A stretch of DNA of 64,000 nt from an uncultured Draconibacterium sp. (GTDB lineage: Bacteria; Bacteroidota; Bacteroidia; Bacteroidales; Prolixibacteraceae). The translations under genes and the position numbers were made by a program. Under the pieces are notes generated by a model, which saw only the letters and a program-made list of their open reading frames with translations, did no database searches and was not told where the DNA came from. Below, piece by piece: positions 27,384-34,300 of this stretch. The stretch is taken from assembly GCF_913060805.1 (NCBI RefSeq), contig NZ_CAJXTC010000011.1, positions 78,446 to 142,445 of the forward strand. The letters run 5' to 3'. Position 1 is the first letter of the stretch. Each line of letters begins with the position of its first letter.

Positions 27384-28250
27384 TTACCGTGTCCTCGTCA
27401 TATCCTCATCCACACAGATCGTAAAATCGGCTTGCCCCGTATTTTTTTCAGTTAGTTCCGAAATGTTATCCTGCGTAACCGAATGAATCGTCACTATTTT
27501 CAGACTTGGATTTTCGTGTTTCAGATACCAGTATATACTTTCGAAGTTCTGCGAGTGATAAGCTCCGTGGTAATGCAAAAGCACTTTCCCCGGTTCCCAG
27601 TTTTTCAGGATAAAGTGTGCCATGGTAGCATCTTTTATCGCCTGTGCTTTCGGGAAATTCTCGGTAACATGACTTCCCATTCCTTCCATATTCATCATGC
27701 TGGCGTAACAATTCAATGTCGGATCGTATGCAGGTGGTAGTGGAGGCAAAAAAGTTTTCGCTTCGTCTGAAAGTTCTTCCAGTCCTTCAAATCCTTTTGA
27801 ATTTACCAGTGATGCATAACGGCGCGGAACATTAGTGGCCACAAAATACAGTCCGCTGTCTTTGGCAAACTCTACCAATGGTTTGTAATCGGTTTTATAA
27901 TTGGGCCACAAACGTATTTCGTCTTCAAAATTCCGGTTCGATATTTTTCCCGACAAGTATTCATCCATAATTACCTGGTTGTCGCTTTCAAACATTTCGG
28001 CGCCCAAAACCAGGTTTTTACCGTTTTGCTGATACAGTTCTTTTGTGAGTTCCAGTTGTAACCAGTGCGAAATGGGGTTGTCGTGCAATTCTCCAAACAA
28101 AACAATATCGGCGTCTTCAATAGCCTTCAGCATTTTTTCGTACTTCACCGTTTTACCATCTTTATTATAAAGAAGATAGGCGGGTTTGTCGGATTTGAAC
28201 GAGGAGAATAAAAGCAGTGAGATAACACTTAGAATCAGAAAGTTCTTCAT
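27384..28250 (-). CDS. ChaN-family (DUF399) heme-binding or uptake lipoprotein-like protein
   Basis: This 288-residue exported protein has a signal sequence (about 1-20) and the ChaN core: ADIVLFGELHDNPISHWLQL (about 48-67), LGAEMFESDNQ, and LLHYHGAYHSQNFESIYWYL near the C-terminus. ChaN of Campylobacter binds stacked hemes and takes part in iron uptake; here the heme role is only by family. No lipobox Cys is evident. It faces the esterase gene divergently, with a perfect inverted repeat at 28287-28307 between them. Confidence 0.85.
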   Translation of the reverse strand: MKNFLILSVISLLLFSSFKSDKPAYLLYNKDGKTVKYEKMLKAIEDADIVLFGELHDNPISHWLQLELTKELYQQNGKNLVLGAEMFESDNQVIMDEYLSGKISNRNFEDEIRLWPNYKTDYKPLVEFAKDSGLYFVATNVPRRYASLVNSKGFEGLEELSDEAKTFLPPLPPAYDPTLNCYASMMNMEGMGSHVTENFPKAQAIKDATMAHFILKNWEPGKVLLHYHGAYHSQNFESIYWYLKHENPSLKIVTIHSVTQDNISELTEKNTGQADFTICVDEDMTRTR

Positions 28251-28286
28251 TATATTTAATTTTAAACATTGATAACAACAAAAAAA

Positions 28287-28307
28287 ACTTCATAGAGTTT
28301 ATGAAGT
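28287..28307. promoter_or_regulatory. Perfect inverted repeat in the ChaN/esterase divergent promoter
   Basis: ACTTCATA and TATGAAGT arms (8 bp) surround a 5-nt loop. It ends 16 bp before the esterase start. On the minus strand the right arm is followed by a T-run, so it may act as a terminator-like hairpin or as an operator. Confidence 0.4.
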
Positions 28308-28323
28308 AAAGCAATTGCCTGAA

Positions 28324-29256
28324 ATGTACAAAATCCTGCTTTCAATAATGCTTGTTTTTCTTGCTGAACTGACTTTTGCGCAGCGATGGACGGAAACGAT
28401 GCACGTTGAAGTTGATGGGCTGGAACGGAACTTCGAACTGTTTGTTCCCGAAAATTATTCGGAGGAAAAAGATTACCCTGTTGTATTTATTTTGCATGGA
28501 GGCGGTGGAAGAGCCGGCCGCATGCCCCGGTTCACAAAGTATAGATTTAATGAACTGGCCGAGCGTGATGGTTTTATAGCTGTTTTTCCGAACGGTTATA
28601 AAAAGGGATGGAACGATGGCGACCGCGATACGCTGGCTGTTGCACGGCGGTTGAATATCGATGACGTGGGCTTTTTTGACGTAATGATCGACGACCTCGA
28701 GAAAAGACTTTCGATTGATAGAGATCGAATTTTTGCCTGTGGAATTTCGAACGGTGGATTTATGGTGCAGCGACTGGCGCTCGAACGTTCCGGAGTTTTT
28801 AAAGCCATTGGTATTGTTGCAGCAAATATGAGCGAAGATCAGCAAAAAATGATTCCCGAAAATCCTGTTTCGGTGCTGTTTATTTGCGGCACTGCCGATC
28901 CGCTGGTTCCGTATAATGGTGGGCTGGTAACTGTTTTTAAGCAAAAAAGGGGAGAGGTGGTGAGCGTTGATAAAAGCGTAAATTTTTGGAAACAACATAA
29001 TGGCTGTTCCGAATTGGTGGAAGAATATGAATTTCCTGATATAAACAATGCCGATGGTTGCACTGCACATAAATCGCTTTGGCAAAATCCTTATGATTCC
29101 AATATTTGCGTGGTAAATCTCCGGGTTGAGAATGGTGGACATACCTGGCCGGGAACCCGGCAATATTTGCCTAAAAAGTTGATTGGTAATGTGAATCAGG
29201 ATATTAATGGCTGCGATGTGATTTGGGAGTTTTTTCAATCAGTAAAGACAAATTAA
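28324..29256 (+). CDS. Secreted PHB-depolymerase/feruloyl-esterase-like (CE1-type) hydrolase
   Basis: This 310-residue alpha/beta hydrolase has a signal peptide (to FAQ, about residue 20), the oxyanion-hole segment LHGGGGRAGRMP, nucleophile Ser142 in CGISNGG, Asp192 in CGTADPLVPY and His273 in NGGHTWPG. This is the LpqC/poly(3-hydroxybutyrate) depolymerase family. Substrate could be an ester on a polysaccharide or polyester. The start at 28324 (MYKILLS) is preferred over an upstream TTG at 28315. The stop is directly followed by the next start (29257), so the two genes are coupled. Confidence 0.88.
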   Translation: MYKILLSIMLVFLAELTFAQRWTETMHVEVDGLERNFELFVPENYSEEKDYPVVFILHGGGGRAGRMPRFTKYRFNELAERDGFIAVFPNGYKKGWNDGDRDTLAVARRLNIDDVGFFDVMIDDLEKRLSIDRDRIFACGISNGGFMVQRLALERSGVFKAIGIVAANMSEDQQKMIPENPVSVLFICGTADPLVPYNGGLVTVFKQKRGEVVSVDKSVNFWKQHNGCSELVEEYEFPDINNADGCTAHKSLWQNPYDSNICVVNLRVENGGHTWPGTRQYLPKKLIGNVNQDINGCDVIWEFFQSVKTN

Positions 29257-29865
29257 ATGTTGGAAACCGGATTTGTTTATAGCACAATCATCGACCCGCT
29301 GCTGGGAAATCTGCGGAGACGCCTTGCTCTGGAAATAAAAAAAGGTGATACCGTAATTGACATCGCCTGTGGAACCGGCGCACAGCTGTTAGAGCTTGCC
29401 GATAAAGCCGAATCAGTAATTGGTGTTGATCTTTCAGCGTCAATGATTCGTTACGCCGCCAACAAAGCCAAAAAGGAAAATATTACCAACGCCTCTTTTG
29501 TTGTTTGCGATGCCACCGACTTAAGCCCTTTTTATCAGCAGAAATTTGATGTGGCCATACTTTCCATGGTTTTGCACCAATTCGATCCGCAGCTGCATGC
29601 AGTTATTCTTGCCGAGACGAAAAAGGTAGCGGAGAAAATTGTAGTGTTGGATTACGCCGTTCCTTTGCCAAAAAATTATGTGGGTGTTGGCAGTAAAGTC
29701 GCCGAGTTTCTGGCGGGTATTGAGCACAATCGTAATTTTAAAAGCTATTCAAAAGCAGGAGGTTTGGATGTTGTTTTACCGTCAAACGGATTTGCTATTA
29801 AACGATCGAAACTAATCGGCAAAGGAGCTTTTCAGTTAGTTGTTGCACAAAATCATTCCGTGTAA
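29257..29865 (+). CDS. Class I SAM-dependent methyltransferase
   Basis: This 202-residue protein has a Rossmann-fold motif I VIDIACGTGAQ (33-43), an acidic end of strand 2 (GVDLSASMI), and the motif AILSMVLHQFDP. The family resembles small-molecule or quinone/lipid methyltransferases of the Methyltransf_25 type. It starts at the base after the esterase stop, so they form an operon. The substrate is unknown. Confidence 0.85.
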   Translation: MLETGFVYSTIIDPLLGNLRRRLALEIKKGDTVIDIACGTGAQLLELADKAESVIGVDLSASMIRYAANKAKKENITNASFVVCDATDLSPFYQQKFDVAILSMVLHQFDPQLHAVILAETKKVAEKIVVLDYAVPLPKNYVGVGSKVAEFLAGIEHNRNFKSYSKAGGLDVVLPSNGFAIKRSKLIGKGAFQLVVAQNHSV

Positions 29866-30130
29866 TTTCTTTTACAATTATTACTTGGCGGATATAGTCT
29901 AATTCGTCATGCTGTCCGTCAGTTGACGGATTAGCATCAACAAAAATCATAGTAGAGAAAAGAGACCCTGAAACAAGTTCAGGATGACGCTAAGTTTAGT
30001 CGAGGAATTGAAAATCAGTATTGTTATCGTATCTCCTGAATTAACAATTTTAACATTGATAAAATTTGTTTAACAATAATTTACCTTAGTTAAATCGTCT
30101 TAACAGAATTATGATCTATTTTTGAATTGT
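29866..30130. other. Intergenic region with a GTCAT-type repeat and AT-rich promoter-like stretch
   Basis: No gene is seen. A GTCAT-ended inverted repeat lies at 29905-29989 with an internal CCGTCAGTTGACGG palindrome. An AT-rich stretch follows, with a TATTTTTG match to the Bacteroidetes -7 consensus (TAnnTTTG) at 30117-30124. No good -33 TTTG is present at the usual spacing. Confidence 0.5.
29905..29989. repeat. GTCAT-ended imperfect inverted repeat
   Basis: CGTCATGCTG opens and AACAAGTTCAGGATGACG closes the element. It contains CCGTCAGTTGACGG. Related to 12566-12636 and 56155-56219. Confidence 0.65.
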
Positions 30131-30222
30131 GGTTAAGTAATTAAAGCTGTAAGAATACAGAAAACAGTATTCAGAAAACGTCAGAAACTTTGGGTTGTCT
30201 TTAAACAAAAGGCAGCCCTTTT
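30131..30222 (+). ncRNA. Candidate small RNA with terminator
   Basis: A -7-like TATTTTTG (30117-30124) precedes a stretch with a hairpin (GAATAC 30153-30158 with GTATTC 30167-30172) and then a strong terminator (30192-30222). The nearest upstream plus-strand gene ends 265 bp earlier. This would give a transcript of about 90 nt. It is a prediction only; no family is recognised. Confidence 0.35.
30192..30222 (+). terminator. Intrinsic terminator
   Basis: GGGTTGTCTTT pairs with AAAGGCAGCCC (11 bp with two G-T pairs), followed by seven T residues. It points along the plus strand, away from the GDPD gene whose stop lies at 30224. Confidence 0.8.
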
Positions 30223-30223
30223 T

Positions 30224-31000
30224 TTATTGATTCATTTGTTCTTTAAGCCACTTTGGGCGGTTGGTTGTAATTCCGGTTACACCAATATCGGTAAGGCGTT
30301 GCGCTTCTTCCGGATCGTCGATGGTCCACGAAAGAACTTCCAGGTTAAGATCTTTGGCTTGTGTGACAATTTCCTCGTCGATAATCGAATTTTTTAAGTT
30401 AACGCCGGAGAGTCCTTCCACAGAAGCCTCTTCCATTTTTTTATTTAAGCCCGGTTTTACAGAGCTTAGCCAGTAGCATTTGTTATCGGGAAATTCTTTA
30501 TGTGTTGCAAGAATGGTTTTCCAGCCGAAACTGATAAAAACTAGCTGTTCTTTCTTTCCACTGTTGTCAACGATTCGGCTAAGTGCCGGAATAATTTCAT
30601 CGCCGCCGGCTTTAATCTCAACAACCAGTGTTTTTCCTTCAGGAACGGTTTCAATAATCTCCGACAGGAACGGTAATTTCTCGCCTTTAAATTCTTCCCC
30701 TTTCCACGAACCGGCATCCAGATCGCGCAATAAAATCGATGGTGTTTTGGCAATGGTCAGGTTTGTTTTTCCGGCGCAGGTACGTTTCGTGTCTTTATCG
30801 TGAATCACAATTACGCGGTTGTCTTTCGAAAGGTGCACATCCACTTCAACAGCATCTGCACCCAGTTCCCAGGCCAGCTTTGCCGAAGCCACTGTATTTT
30901 CAGGTGCGAGATACGAAGCTCCGCGGTGAGCAATAAATGTATTCTGAGCCATTGTGGTAATTCCTGTTAAAAGGAAAATCAGTGCAAGTGTTGTTTTCAT
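30224..31000 (-). CDS. Glycerophosphodiester phosphodiesterase family protein, exported
   Basis: This 258-residue protein has a signal peptide (to about residue 18, TTMAQ) and the GDPD signature TFIAHRGASYLAPENT with the catalytic His-Arg pair, followed by GADAVEVDVHLSKD and VIHDKD for metal binding and catalysis. It would release glycerol 3-phosphate and an alcohol from deacylated phospholipids in the periplasm. Its upstream region carries the bipartite element at 31034-31094 that is also found before the GH9 gene, at nearly the same distance from the start codon. Confidence 0.92.
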   Translation of the reverse strand: MKTTLALIFLLTGITTMAQNTFIAHRGASYLAPENTVASAKLAWELGADAVEVDVHLSKDNRVIVIHDKDTKRTCAGKTNLTIAKTPSILLRDLDAGSWKGEEFKGEKLPFLSEIIETVPEGKTLVVEIKAGGDEIIPALSRIVDNSGKKEQLVFISFGWKTILATHKEFPDNKCYWLSSVKPGLNKKMEEASVEGLSGVNLKNSIIDEEIVTQAKDLNLEVLSWTIDDPEEAQRLTDIGVTGITTNRPKWLKEQMNQ

Positions 31001-31033
31001 CTTATTATAATCGTTTGTTTTCTATGGAATAAG

Positions 31034-31094
31034 ATGGAACTCGCATTGGTTTAATCATAACATTGTAGGTAAATAGCTTACATGCTCGTTTCAT
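31034..31094 (-). promoter_or_regulatory. Conserved bipartite upstream element, copy 1 (GDPD gene)
   Basis: Read on the minus strand: ATGAAACGAGCATGTAA, then TATTTAC and ATTAAA, then ATGCGAGTTCCAT, ending 33 bp before the GDPD start. The copy at 34207-34268 has the same blocks in the same order and spacing, ending 32 bp before the GH9 start. The outer blocks are imperfect inverted repeats of each other (10 of 13). This is probably a shared operator/promoter. Confidence 0.6.
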
Positions 31095-31206
31095 TCTTCC
31101 AGTTTTCATCAACCGAATATAAAGATATTTTTAGCGAATGTAAGCTTAAAAGTGTAGTTTTGAAAAGGCTTTTTAAGCTATTTTAACAGGGCTTGCAGTA
31201 CACGCA

Positions 31207-32142
31207 ATGAGCAAAACGAAAATTCAAAATCAAAAATCGTCAGGGCTTTTCAGGCATCCCGGGAAATGGGCTACGGTTGTATTGTTAAAAGCAATTGCCA
31301 TGCTCCCGTTTGGGTGTTTGTATTTTCTCTCGGATGTGTGGTACATCGTAATAAAAGGCCTCGTTAAATACCGCAACGAAGTGATCGCCGATAATTTGAT
31401 ACACGCATTTCCGGAGAAAAGTGCCAGGGAGATTCTTCTGCTTCGGAACAAGTTTTACCGTTATTTCTGCGACGTGACATTGGAGAGTATAAAACTCTAT
31501 CACTTAAATGCAAAGCAGTTGCACAAACGAATAAAATTTACCGGTACAGAAAAGCTGGATGCCTTGGCAGAAAAACATAATGGTGCTATCCTGCTGGCAT
31601 TTCATTACAATAACTGGGAATGGTCGAGTGCCTTACAGCAACAATTAAATTGTAAATTGTTGATGGTGTACAACAAAATGCGCGACAACGAACCCATGGA
31701 CGAATTTCTGCAAAATGCGCGTGAAAAATGGGGTGGAGAACCTGTGCAGATGGGACGTGCGGCAAAAGTAACCTTTCGGTATTTTGCGCAGCAAGAGCCG
31801 GTTGTAGTGGGATTGATTGCCGACCAAAGTGCATTGGCCAGTTCGCAGATGTGGGCGATGTTTATGAATCGTGAGGCCGCCTTTTTCCCCGGGCCGGTAA
31901 AAATTGCCCGAAAAACCAATCAGCCCGTATTTTTTCAATATGCCAAACGTTTGGGGCGTGGAAAATACGAATACCGTTATACCTTATTGGCCGATGAACC
32001 TGCCAAAATGGATGACCGTGAAATTTTGTTGCGCTACATCGAAAAAATGGAGGAAGTGATAAAAACAAATCCGGAGTATTATCTTTGGAGCCACAAACGA
32101 TGGAAGCACAAACGACCGGAAGGGACAGCTTTAATTCAATAG
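31207..32142 (+). CDS. LpxL/HtrB-type lysophospholipid acyltransferase, tandem copy 1
   Basis: This 311-residue membrane-associated acyltransferase has an N-terminal hydrophobic segment (about 24-50) and the LPLAT catalytic HxxxxE motif as His133-Glu138 in FHYNNWEW, then VVGLIADQSA and FFPGPVKIARKTNQPVF for acyl-chain and substrate binding. Such enzymes add secondary acyl chains to lipid A or related lipids. It is followed after 10 bp by a paralog. Substrate specificity cannot be read from sequence. Confidence 0.88.
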   Translation: MSKTKIQNQKSSGLFRHPGKWATVVLLKAIAMLPFGCLYFLSDVWYIVIKGLVKYRNEVIADNLIHAFPEKSAREILLLRNKFYRYFCDVTLESIKLYHLNAKQLHKRIKFTGTEKLDALAEKHNGAILLAFHYNNWEWSSALQQQLNCKLLMVYNKMRDNEPMDEFLQNAREKWGGEPVQMGRAAKVTFRYFAQQEPVVVGLIADQSALASSQMWAMFMNREAAFFPGPVKIARKTNQPVFFQYAKRLGRGKYEYRYTLLADEPAKMDDREILLRYIEKMEEVIKTNPEYYLWSHKRWKHKRPEGTALIQ

Positions 32143-32152
32143 ATTTTTCAGC

Positions 32153-33097
32153 ATGGTTGACGAGAGTTTACGCAAAAAAGATAAACGCTATCACGAAAGT
32201 TTTTCGAAACGCCTGTTAAACGGGGCGGTAGTGTTGTTATTAAAATTTATTTCGGTGCTGCCGTTCTGGGTAATTTATGGCATTGCCGATTTTTTCTACC
32301 TGGTGGTTCGTTATGGTATCGGCTACCGGAAAAAGGTGATTATGGATAACCTGCGTCACTCGTTTCCGGAAAAAAGCGAGGAGGAGATTCGTACGATCAT
32401 GAATCGTTATTACCGTCATTTCTGTGACTTTTCGTTGGAAACCATTAAGCTGCACAGCATGAGCGAAAAGCAGATGGAAAAACGGCTGAAGATTACCGGA
32501 CTCGACGCGATGAAACCCTATGCCGACGAAGGCCGAAGTATAATGATGCTTGGTTTTCATTACAACAACTGGGAGTGGTGCAGCTCAATACAAAGTAAAG
32601 CCTACCATAAACTTTTAATGATTGTAAACCCGATTCGCGGCAACCTGGCGTTTGAAAAATATATTGAATATTCGCGCAGTAAATGGGGTGGCAAATCGGT
32701 GCCGGTACACAAATCGGCACGAACAGCAATTGAGTATGTGCGAAGTGGCGAGCCTGCTGTTTTATGGTTGGCAGCCGATCAAACACCGCCGGCCAATTCG
32801 CCATTCTGGACCATCTTTTTAAACCGGGAAGCGCCGTTTTTTACCGGCCCCGAAAAGATTGCCATAAAAACCAATCAGCCCATATTTTTTCTTCATGTGA
32901 AAAAGATAAAGCGTGGGCATTACGAAGCGGAATTTACGCAGTTGTTTGATGATCCTTCGAAAATTGAATCGAAAGATATTTTGCTCACTTACATTCGTAA
33001 AATGGAAGAAGTGATTCGCGAAACGCCCGAGTATTATTTGTGGTCGCACCGCCGTTGGAAACATACGCGGCCTGATGGAATTGAACTGACTGTGTAA
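32153..33097 (+). CDS. LpxL/HtrB-type lysophospholipid acyltransferase, tandem copy 2
   Basis: This 314-residue paralog of the preceding gene has the HxxxxE motif as His136-Glu141 (FHYNNWEW), AADQTPPANS and FFTGPEKIAIKTNQPIF. The two proteins are collinear throughout and end alike (YYLWSHRRWKHTRPDG), so they arose by tandem duplication. They probably act on different positions or acyl donors. The lipoprotein gene follows 12 bp later in what looks like a three-gene operon. Confidence 0.88.
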   Translation: MVDESLRKKDKRYHESFSKRLLNGAVVLLLKFISVLPFWVIYGIADFFYLVVRYGIGYRKKVIMDNLRHSFPEKSEEEIRTIMNRYYRHFCDFSLETIKLHSMSEKQMEKRLKITGLDAMKPYADEGRSIMMLGFHYNNWEWCSSIQSKAYHKLLMIVNPIRGNLAFEKYIEYSRSKWGGKSVPVHKSARTAIEYVRSGEPAVLWLAADQTPPANSPFWTIFLNREAPFFTGPEKIAIKTNQPIFFLHVKKIKRGHYEAEFTQLFDDPSKIESKDILLTYIRKMEEVIRETPEYYLWSHRRWKHTRPDGIELTV

Positions 33098-33109
33098 GCA
33101 ATTCGACCT

Positions 33110-33493
33110 ATGAAACTACTACAACTACTGAGCATCATCGTTTTTGCTTTTTGTGTAGCCTGTAATTCTGAAGTTAAAAATTACGAAGAAGGAATGCAGG
33201 ATAAACCAGCCAGCGAGTTGGTTTTCGATAAAACAAAGTGGCAAACAAAGGAGGGGCGTAAATATCCGTATCGCGATAAAATAGTGAACGATTTGGTTTA
33301 CAACGATACGATCCGAACGCTTCAAAAACCACAAATTCTTGATTTATTGGGCGAACCCGATCGCAGCAACGAAAACTACATTTATTACCTCATTAAACAG
33401 GAACGGCTGATCTTCTGGCCACTGCACAGCAAATTTATGGTGGTGAAATTTACCGATGATTCATCTGTTGAATGGATTCGTATTCATCAGTAA
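33110..33493 (+). CDS. Small lipoprotein of unknown function
   Basis: This 127-residue protein has a signal with lipobox CVAC (Cys18). The mature part contains LQKPQILDLLGEPDRSNENY, which resembles the BamE/SmpA-type turn (GxP after a short helix), followed by strands. This hints at a BamE-like fold but is not proof. It is last in the acyltransferase operon, suggesting an envelope role. Confidence 0.7.
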   Translation: MKLLQLLSIIVFAFCVACNSEVKNYEEGMQDKPASELVFDKTKWQTKEGRKYPYRDKIVNDLVYNDTIRTLQKPQILDLLGEPDRSNENYIYYLIKQERLIFWPLHSKFMVVKFTDDSSVEWIRIHQ

Positions 33494-33607
33494 GGGCTAT
33501 CGGGATTTTCGAATCCTCCGATCCGTCGGCTGACGGGCCACCTCCTTTTAAAAAAGGAGGACATGCCTTGAAGCGCCGTCCCCCTTGGCGAAGGGGGAAC
33601 ACAGCTA

Positions 33608-33731
33608 CCCCTCGTTTGTAACGAGGGGTAGGGTCTTTCGGCATTTTAAATGCCATTAAAAGGTCGTTAAAAACGACAAGATTGGAAACCCCTTCCCGAT
33701 TACTTCGGGACAGGCAGTTACAAACGAGGGG
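33608..33731. repeat. Palindromic repeat unit A, copy 1
   Basis: A 124-bp element bounded by CCCCTCGTTTGTAAC and its inverted complement GTTACAAACGAGGGG. Internal palindromes are GGCATTT/AAATGCC, GTCGTT/AACGAC and TCCCGA/TCGGGA. Copies: 33907-34031 (left end degenerate) and 36854-36978. Confidence 0.85.
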
Positions 33732-33738
33732 CAGGAGG

Positions 33739-33896
33739 AATCCAACCCCGACGGGGTTGTAATTCTACAGGTATATTCTCATACTATAATCAAACTCCCA
33801 TGGAGTTTTTATCAGCCAAATAAAAAATCCGGAACGGATTTGAGTTTAGTAAAAGCGAGTTGGGGTTTGTTGCCATTAACCCGGTACGGGTTAGAT
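33739..33896. repeat. Palindromic repeat unit B, copy 1
   Basis: A 158-bp unit made of spaced short palindromes: AACCCCGACGGGGTT, AACTCCCATGGAGTT, AATCCGGAACGGATT and AACCCGGTACGGGTT. Copy 2 lies at 37418-37577 with the same order and spacing. Confidence 0.85.
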
Positions 33897-33906
33897 ATCA
33901 CAGCTA

Positions 33907-34031
33907 CTCATCATTTTTAGATAGAGGCAATGTCTCCCGGCATTTTAAATGCCATTTATAAGGTCGTTAAAAACGACAAGATTGGAAACCCCTTCCCGAT
34001 TACTTCGGGACAGGCAGTTACAAATGAGGGG
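33907..34031. repeat. Palindromic repeat unit A, copy 2
   Basis: Same internal sequence as copy 1 almost to the base. The left terminal arm is diverged over about 25 bp without change in length; the right arm GTTACAAATGAGGGG has one mismatch. Confidence 0.85.
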
Positions 34032-34206
34032 CAGGAGAGCCAGAAGAAGCCGGAGAATTATCGATTTTCATAAATACCAAAGCTAAATTTAAACAGCTGT
34101 TCGCTGAATATCAGGTAATATTGAACATGGAAATTTGGTTTGTTGCAGCCAGAGTTCGACGATAAGATAACAAAACATAATAAATCAGTAAAACCAACTT
34201 ATCTTT

Positions 34207-34268
34207 ATGAAACGAGCATGTAAAATATTTACACCTAAAAGGATAATTAAAATTCATGCGAGTTCCAT
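34207..34268 (+). promoter_or_regulatory. Conserved bipartite upstream element, copy 2 (GH9 gene)
   Basis: ATGAAACGAGCATGTAA (34207-34223), TATTTAC, ATTAAA and ATGCGAGTTCCAT (34256-34268), ending 32 bp before the GH9 start codon. It matches the element upstream of the GDPD gene in block order, spacing and distance to the start. Confidence 0.6.
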
Positions 34269-34300
34269 ACGATGCCTTATAAATAAACAATCTTAATCGT

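Larger units (their letters stand above)
33494..34206. repeat. Palindrome-rich composite repeat region upstream of the GH9 gene
   Basis: No gene is supported. From 33523 it is packed with palindromes: CCGTC/GACGG (33523), CCTCCTTTT/AAAAGGAGG (33541), CCCCCTT/AAGGGGG (33580), then repeat units A1 (33608-33731), B1 (33739-33896) and A2 (33907-34031). Units of the same two types recur after the GH9 gene. The stretch 34032-34206 is non-repetitive and without clear features. Confidence 0.75.

Noticed and set aside
28342..29238. A 298-codon minus-strand frame opposite the esterase
   Set aside because: It mirrors the esterase gene, whose catalytic triad is intact, and has no family features.
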